In this document: in pieces, positions 34,867 through 38,574 of the stretch
How positions within the stretch are numbered: the first letter of the stretch is position 1
How the letters are laid out: every line of letters begins with the position of its first letter
Source of the DNA: Halanaerobacter jeridensis
GTDB taxonomy: Bacteria > Bacillota > Halanaerobiia > Halobacteroidales > Halobacteroidaceae
Direction of reading: 5' to 3'
NCBI RefSeq assembly: GCF_016908315.1
Contig: NZ_JAFBDQ010000022.1
Location: forward strand, 1 to 38,574
Length of the DNA: 38,574 nucleotides
Position numbers and translations under genes: made by a program
Notes under the pieces: generated by a model
Seen by the model: only the letters and a program-made list of their open reading frames with translations
What the model was told of the DNA's origin: nothing
Database searches by the model: none

Positions 34867-36198
34867 ATGAGTATGACAAAAGAAGATGTGTTACAAAAGG
34901 CAGAGGAGTTAGATGTTAAGTTTGTTAGGCTGCAGTTTACTGATATTTTAGGAATCACCAAGAACGTAGCAATTACAGTAGAGCAACTAGAAGAGGCTTT
35001 GGAAGAAGGGATTATGTTTGATGGGTCTTCAATTGATGGTTTTACAAGAATCCAAGAATCAGATATGTATTTAAAGCCTGATTTTGATACTTTCATTACA
35101 TTTCCTTGGCGTCCAGAAACAGGCGGAACAGTAGCTAGATTAATTTGTGATGTTTATAAGCCAGATGGGGAACCGTTTATAGGCGGACCGCGTAATGTGT
35201 TGCAAAATGTATTAGAAGAAGCAGAAGAAATGGGTTATGAAATGTATGTTGGCCCAGAACCAGAGTTCTTCTTATTCGAACAGACAGAAGATGGAGAAGC
35301 AACTACAATTACTCATGATGATGGTGGCTATTTTGATCTAGGACCTGTTGATTTAGGTCAAGATGCGAGAAGAGATATTATTTTGGCTTTAGATGAAATG
35401 GGATTTGAAGTAGAAGCATCCCATCATGAAGTAGCTCCAGGGCAGCATGAGATTGATTTCAAATATGAAGATGCATTATCTACAGCAGATAACATTGCTA
35501 CTTTTAAATTTGTAGTGAAGTCAATTGCTAGCCAGCATGGTTTACATGCTACATTCATGCCGAAGCCGATTTTTGGCGAGAATGGTTCAGGAATGCACGT
35601 GCATCAGTCATTATTTGAGGACGGAGAAAATGTATTTTATGAAGAAGGAGCAGAATTGGGATTAAGTCAAACTGCTAAATACTACATTGGTGGATTACTA
35701 AAGCATGCTAAGGCTATAGCGGCGATTACTAATCCAACTATTAACTCTTATAAGCGATTGGTACCAGGTTATGAAGCGCCTGTTTATCAAGCATGGTCTG
35801 CTTCTAACCGTAGTGCTTTAATTAGAATCCCTGCTGCTAGTGGTGCAGGAACAAGATTGGAAATGAGAAACCCTGATCCAACAGCTAATCCTTATTTAGC
35901 AATTGCAGTAATGTTGAAAGCGGGATTAGATGGAATCAAAAATGAAATTGAACCACCGGCAGAAGTAGTAGAGAACATTTATGAAATGACTGCAGAGAGA
36001 AAAGCAGAATTAGGAATTGAAAGCTTACCAGCAAATATCAATCAAGCAGTGCAAGAATTATTAAAAGATGAGACAATTCAAGATGCTTTAGGAGAACATG
36101 TATTAGAACACTTTGTGACTGCAAAAGAAGTTGAATGGGATACCTATAGAACTCAAGTTCATGACTGGGAATTAGATCAGTATTTAAGTGTATATTAA
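34867..36198 (+). CDS. glnA: Glutamine synthetase, type I
   Basis: 443-aa GSI-alpha-type enzyme (Firmicute length) that condenses ammonium with glutamate. Canonical motifs: [10 protein letters not shown] (Asp50 loop), [50 protein letters not shown] (flap Glu), NRSALIRIP and [15 protein letters not shown]. It lacks the adenylylation Tyr context of the beta subtype, so feedback and regulator interaction rather than adenylylation is expected. ATG after AAGGGGGC. It has its own nitrogen-type promoter and a strong terminator. Confidence 0.96.
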   Translation: MSMTKEDVLQKAEELDVKFVRLQFTDILGITKNVAITVEQLEEALEEGIMFDGSSIDGFTRIQESDMYLKPDFDTFITFPWRPETGGTVARLICDVYKPDGEPFIGGPRNVLQNVLEEAEEMGYEMYVGPEPEFFLFEQTEDGEATTITHDDGGYFDLGPVDLGQDARRDIILALDEMGFEVEASHHEVAPGQHEIDFKYEDALSTADNIATFKFVVKSIASQHGLHATFMPKPIFGENGSGMHVHQSLFEDGENVFYEEGAELGLSQTAKYYIGGLLKHAKAIAAITNPTINSYKRLVPGYEAPVYQAWSASNRSALIRIPAASGAGTRLEMRNPDPTANPYLAIAVMLKAGLDGIKNEIEPPAEVVENIYEMTAERKAELGIESLPANINQAVQELLKDETIQDALGEHVLEHFVTAKEVEWDTYRTQVHDWELDQYLSVY

Positions 36199-36220
36199 TA
36201 GATATGATAAATAGTTTTAA

Positions 36221-36256
36221 AGCCCTAGGGGTTATCCCTGGGGTTTTTTGTTTTTT
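36221..36256 (+). terminator. Intrinsic terminator after glnA
   Basis: Stem AGCCCTAGGG (36221-36230) with CCCTGGGGTT (36236-36245), two wobble pairs, then TTTTTGTTTTTT. Confidence 0.9.
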
Positions 36257-36348
36257 GATTACTAAATTATAAAACACCAAATAGTGCTGATGGTTAACAT
36301 TTAAATGTAAGCTTTTTGTTAGATATATGAAAAAAGCTGATTATTTTC

Positions 36349-36392
36349 TTGACAAATGTGAGGTTTGAGGGTATAATTAACACAAAGATAAC
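36349..36392 (+). promoter_or_regulatory. Nitrogen-type promoter/operator upstream of the remnant gene and amtB-2
   Basis: TTGACA (36349-36354), 17-base spacer, TATAAT (36372-36377). Operator variant TTAAC-ACAAA-GATAA(C) (36377-36392). The leader shares ACATTACATCAA with the amtB-1 leader, which suggests the promoter was duplicated together with amtB. Confidence 0.85.
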
Positions 36393-36464
36393 AAATACAT
36401 TACATCAAGACGTTAATTTAGTCTAAATCGAGTTACTTATCTTTGAGAAAGGGGGCGAAATATT

Positions 36465-36650
36465 ATGTGTGTGATTATAAAAAATGCTAATGTAACTACT
36501 AACCGAGGCAGTTACAAAACAGATATTGCTATTAAGAACAATCATTGTTTTCCAGTAGATGATCATTTTGAAGTTAATAATTCTAAAGTGATTAATGCCT
36601 CTACAATTATCACAGATAGTATCTTAAATTCTTTTAATAGTAGACACTAA
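36465..36650 (+). pseudogene. Remnant of a dihydropyrimidinase/hydantoinase-type amidohydrolase N-terminus
   Basis: 61-aa frame with a strong AAAGGGGGCG ribosome binding site. Its sequence MCVIIKNANVTTNRGSYKTD followed by IAIKNN and SKVINASTIITDS aligns by eye with the first 60 residues of cyclic amidohydrolases (LLIKNGTVVTADG.YKADI.IKDGKI...VIDA.G..V.PG.ID.HTH), ending where the metal-binding HxH would occur (SRH). The remaining ~400 residues are absent. It sits behind an intact nitrogen-type promoter, so it is probably transcribed as the leader of amtB-2. It could be a repurposed small protein instead. Confidence 0.6.
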
Positions 36651-36657
36651 AAACAAA

Positions 36658-36739
36658 TTGATAATGGAGAATTTATAATTGGCAGTTATGATTAGAATAA
36701 AATAATTGTTGATTGTAATTCTCGATTGTCAATTATCAA
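36658..36739. repeat. Imperfect inverted repeat between the remnant and amtB-2
   Basis: TTGATAATGGAGAATTTATAA (36658-36678) opposes TTGTAATTCTC..CAATTATCAA (36713-36739), with a 7-8-base insertion in the right arm. It resembles AATTGACAATTGAGAATTG-type simple repeats. No promoter or terminator is evident. Confidence 0.5.
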
Positions 36740-36771
36740 ATTATTTAATTCAAAAAGGGAGTGTGTTAAAA

Positions 36772-38112
36772 ATGAGAAGTAGAGTAGGGATTTTATTATT
36801 AGTACTTGTGATTTTTTGTTTATCGTCATCAGTGGTTTGGGCAGCAGAAACAACAGCAGAGAGTAATGCAATAGCGATTGATACAATGTGGACTTTATTA
36901 GCAGCTTTTTTAGTGTTTTTTATGCAAGCTGGATTTGCAATGGTAGAATCAGGATTTACTAGAGCTAAAAATGCAGGAAATATTATTATGAAAAACTTAA
37001 TGGACTTTTCAGTTGGTTCATTAATTTATTGGGCTATTGGATTTGCAATTATGTTTGGAGCTGGAAATGCTTTTATGGGAACTCAAGGATTTTTCTTATC
37101 AGGTAGTTTTGAGAATTTAGGATTAGATATTCCAGTATCAGCATTTTGGATTTTCCAAGCAGTATTTGCTGCTACAGCAGCAACAATTGTATCAGGAGCA
37201 ATGGCTGAAAGAACGAAGTATAGTGGCTATTTAGCTTATAGTGTAGTAATTACTGGAGTTATTTATCCTATAGTTGGACACTGGATTTGGGGCGGCGGAT
37301 GGTTATCAGGTATGGTTGATTTTGCTGGATCAACAGTTGTTCACTCAGTAGGAGGTTGGGCAGCTTTAGCTGGAGCAATGGTGCTTGGACCAAGAATTGG
37401 AAAGTATAATGAAGATGGTTCAATTAATGCAATGCCTGGGCACAACTTATTAATGGCAGCTTTAGGTGTTTTTATCTTATGGTTTGGTTGGTTTGGATTT
37501 AACCCTGGAAGTACAGTAGCAGGGACAGATTTAAGTATTGCTTCCATAGCAGTAACAACTAACTTATCTGCAGCAGCAGGTGCCACTTTAGCAATGATTA
37601 CAAGTTGGTTTAAATATGGTAAAGCTGATGTGAGTATGACATTAAATGGTGCTTTAGCAGGATTAGTGGGTATTACTGCAGGAACTGCAGCAGTAAACAA
37701 TGTTGGAGCAGTAATCATTGGAGCCTTATCAGGAATTGTGATTGTCTATGCAGTAGAGTTTATTGATCATTTACATGTTGATGATCCAGTAGGAGCAGTT
37801 GCTGTTCACGGTGTTTGTGGAGCTTTTGGTACATTATTAGTTGGTTTCTTTGCTGTAGATGGTGGCTTGCTTTATGGAGGAGGCAGTGCACTGTTACTAA
37901 CACAAGCTAAAGGTGTAATTAGTGTCTTCATTTGGACTTTTGCTACAGCATATGGATTGTTTAAAGTAATTGATGCAGTAATTGGATTGAAAGTAACTCG
38001 CGAGGAAGAAGTAGAAGGATTAGACCAAACAGAACATGGTTCTGTATCTTATCCAGATTTTGTTCCATTACACTGGAAGAGCGTTAAAATCAATAAGAAC
38101 AGTGACAATTAA
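36772..38112 (+). CDS. amtB: Ammonium transporter, copy 2
   Basis: 446-aa Amt channel closely paralogous to copy 1, with its own signal peptide (MRSRVGILLLVLVIFCLSSS) and the same pore histidines in VVHSVGG and AVAVHGVCG. Differences cluster in the signal peptide, the loop around FGAGNAFMGTQGFFLSGSFENL and the C-terminal third (SALLLTQAKGVISVFIWTFATAYGLFK). The C-terminal tail EEVEGLDQTEHGSVSYPDFVPLHWKS, which PII contacts in other Amt systems, is conserved in both. The ATG at 36772 follows AAGGGAGTG; longer frames start in untranslated DNA. Stretches of 70 and 97 bases are identical between the copies, synonymous sites included. Confidence 0.95.
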   Translation: MRSRVGILLLVLVIFCLSSSVVWAAETTAESNAIAIDTMWTLLAAFLVFFMQAGFAMVESGFTRAKNAGNIIMKNLMDFSVGSLIYWAIGFAIMFGAGNAFMGTQGFFLSGSFENLGLDIPVSAFWIFQAVFAATAATIVSGAMAERTKYSGYLAYSVVITGVIYPIVGHWIWGGGWLSGMVDFAGSTVVHSVGGWAALAGAMVLGPRIGKYNEDGSINAMPGHNLLMAALGVFILWFGWFGFNPGSTVAGTDLSIASIAVTTNLSAAAGATLAMITSWFKYGKADVSMTLNGALAGLVGITAGTAAVNNVGAVIIGALSGIVIVYAVEFIDHLHVDDPVGAVAVHGVCGAFGTLLVGFFAVDGGLLYGGGSALLLTQAKGVISVFIWTFATAYGLFKVIDAVIGLKVTREEEVEGLDQTEHGSVSYPDFVPLHWKSVKINKNSDN

Positions 38113-38200
38113 ATAGAGAAAAGCAGAAAAATAGTAATGAGTGACAAGTGATGAGTAAAGAGAAAAAAAACAATGAAATATTGACAAGAGCAAAAATGTA
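38113..38200. repeat. Degenerate AGTGA-type simple-repeat tract after amtB-2
   Basis: GTAATGAGTGACAAGTGATGAGTAAAG-like irregular repetition, with AGAGAAAAGCAGAAAAA (38115-38131) shared with the spacer after amtB-1. The rest of the 435-base spacer holds a palindrome, a conserved stem and a ribosome-binding-like site (listed separately). Confidence 0.7.
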
Positions 38201-38224
38201 GAGACTTGGCACTGCCAAGTCTGT
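38197..38224. repeat. Dispersed palindrome, copy 3
   Basis: AGACTTGGCA (38202-38211), C, TGCCAAGTCT (38213-38222): perfect 10-bp arms, the best-preserved copy, again preceded by TGTAG. Confidence 0.88.
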
Positions 38225-38376
38225 ATAATAACAAATAAGAACAAATGACAATTGTAGATTATGAATGATGATATAAAATTAAAAATTTAGAGATATTATT
38301 AAAGATAAAGAGAAGATGAGTAGAGAGTAGATAGGGTTGTAAATACTAAGTATTGACTGACCTGAGGGGGGGGAAT

Positions 38377-38427
38377 AGCTGCAGGTAAATATATCTTTTG
38401 GGGGAGATAATTACTTTATCTGCAGCT
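38377..38427 (+). ncRNA. Conserved stem element after amtB-2
   Basis: AGCTGCAGGTAAA (38377-38389) pairs with TTTATCTGCAGCT (38415-38427) over 13 bp with one G-U pair. An inner TATCT/AGATA hairpin is possible. It is homologous to 32849-32897, but no glnB follows here. Confidence 0.65.
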
Positions 38428-38436
38428 AATAAATTT

Positions 38437-38491
38437 AAGGAGGTTTAAGCAGTTGCAAAATATTGATGTAAAATTATTAAAATTAAGGTAA
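38437..38491 (+). other. Orphan ribosome binding site with a 12-codon frame
   Basis: AAGGAGG (38437-38443) occupies the place of the glnB ribosome binding site in the homologous spacer. The only frame behind it is TTG at 38453 to TAA at 38491 (12 codons, no PII similarity). It looks like the scar of a lost glnB copy. Confidence 0.4.
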
Positions 38492-38510
38492 AATACTTTT
38501 TAATTCCGTA

Positions 38511-38538
38511 TCTAGATGTAGTATATACTATATCTAGA
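38511..38538. promoter_or_regulatory. 28-bp near-perfect palindrome, likely operator
   Basis: Arms TCTAGATGTAGTAT and ATACTATATCTAGA pair at 13 of 14 positions plus one G-T. It ends ten bases before the next start codon and overlaps the leader region, as expected for autoregulation of the downstream gene. Confidence 0.6.
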
Positions 38539-38547
38539 GGTGATAGA

Positions 38548-38574
38548 ATGAAATATTTGAAAAGATATGAAAGA
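38548..38574 (+). CDS. Start of an unidentified gene, cut by the window end
   Basis: ATG at 38548 after AGAGGTGAT; nine codons are visible (MKYLKRYER). Too short to identify. The palindrome directly upstream hints at an autoregulated gene. Confidence 0.5.

Noticed and set aside
36692-36886. Minus-strand 64-aa frame upstream of amtB-2
   Set aside because: It overlaps the amtB-2 ribosome binding site and signal peptide and has no start signal.

Overview
This is a gene-dense, AT-rich stretch of a bacterial chromosome. It has strong purine-rich ribosome binding sites (AGGAGG, AGGGGG), near-consensus sigma-A promoters with 16-17 bp spacers, and many hairpin-plus-T-tract terminators. The gene content (ferredoxin-type aldo/keto reductase, CPA-type antiporters, PII/Amt/type I glutamine synthetase, many Asp/Glu-rich proteins) suggests an anaerobic low-GC Firmicute. 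My best guess, from general resemblance only, is a halophilic fermenter of the Halanaerobiales. No rRNA, tRNA, CRISPR array, phage or transposase gene is visible. Almost every gene is on the + strand; the one clear exception is a small DUF5658-type membrane protein at 18466-18792.

Layout. 1-230: a GAAGAGT heptamer array cut by the window edge, then a short palindrome that recurs twice later. 230-7031: argD; an operon of a kinase-dead-looking PfkB homologue, a CBS-pair protein and two paralogous Na+/H+ antiporters; an esterase; a NusG-domain-II protein and a tiny membrane protein. 7168-14042: two chemoreceptors (the second with an eroded signalling tip), a patatin-like lipase fused to what looks like a degenerate phosphoribosyltransferase domain, and an Fe-S aldo/keto reductase. 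14156-17466: a copper island, copA-csoR-copZ, with a CsoR-type operator at the copA start site. 17621-18792: a REC plus degenerate GGDEF protein and the DUF5658 protein. 18861-22785: a TPP-riboswitch-controlled thiD-thiE-thiM-thiC operon whose promoter also carries a 15-bp palindrome. 22859-28088: a structured leader with a 63-aa membrane protein, glgB, a ComFB-like protein, an inositol-monophosphatase family protein and a tandem P-loop protein.

28150-38574 is a nitrogen block: asnB, nadE, amtB, glnB (PII), a divergent glnA-like gene, canonical glnA, a dihydropyrimidinase N-terminal remnant and a second amtB. The main result here is that four promoters (before nadE, amtB-1, glnA and the remnant/amtB-2) have the same architecture: a 17-bp spacer and an inverted repeat TTAAC-N5-GTTAA (or a close variant) that starts on the last base of the -10 box. 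This defines a candidate local nitrogen regulon whose regulator is not encoded here. Other features worth attention are a stem with compensatory base changes downstream of both amtB copies, a long structured leader before nadE, and dispersed palindromes paired with AGTGA-type simple repeats.

Functions are assigned from motif and family recognition by eye; no database search was run. Start codons were moved inward where a good ribosome binding site favours a downstream ATG.
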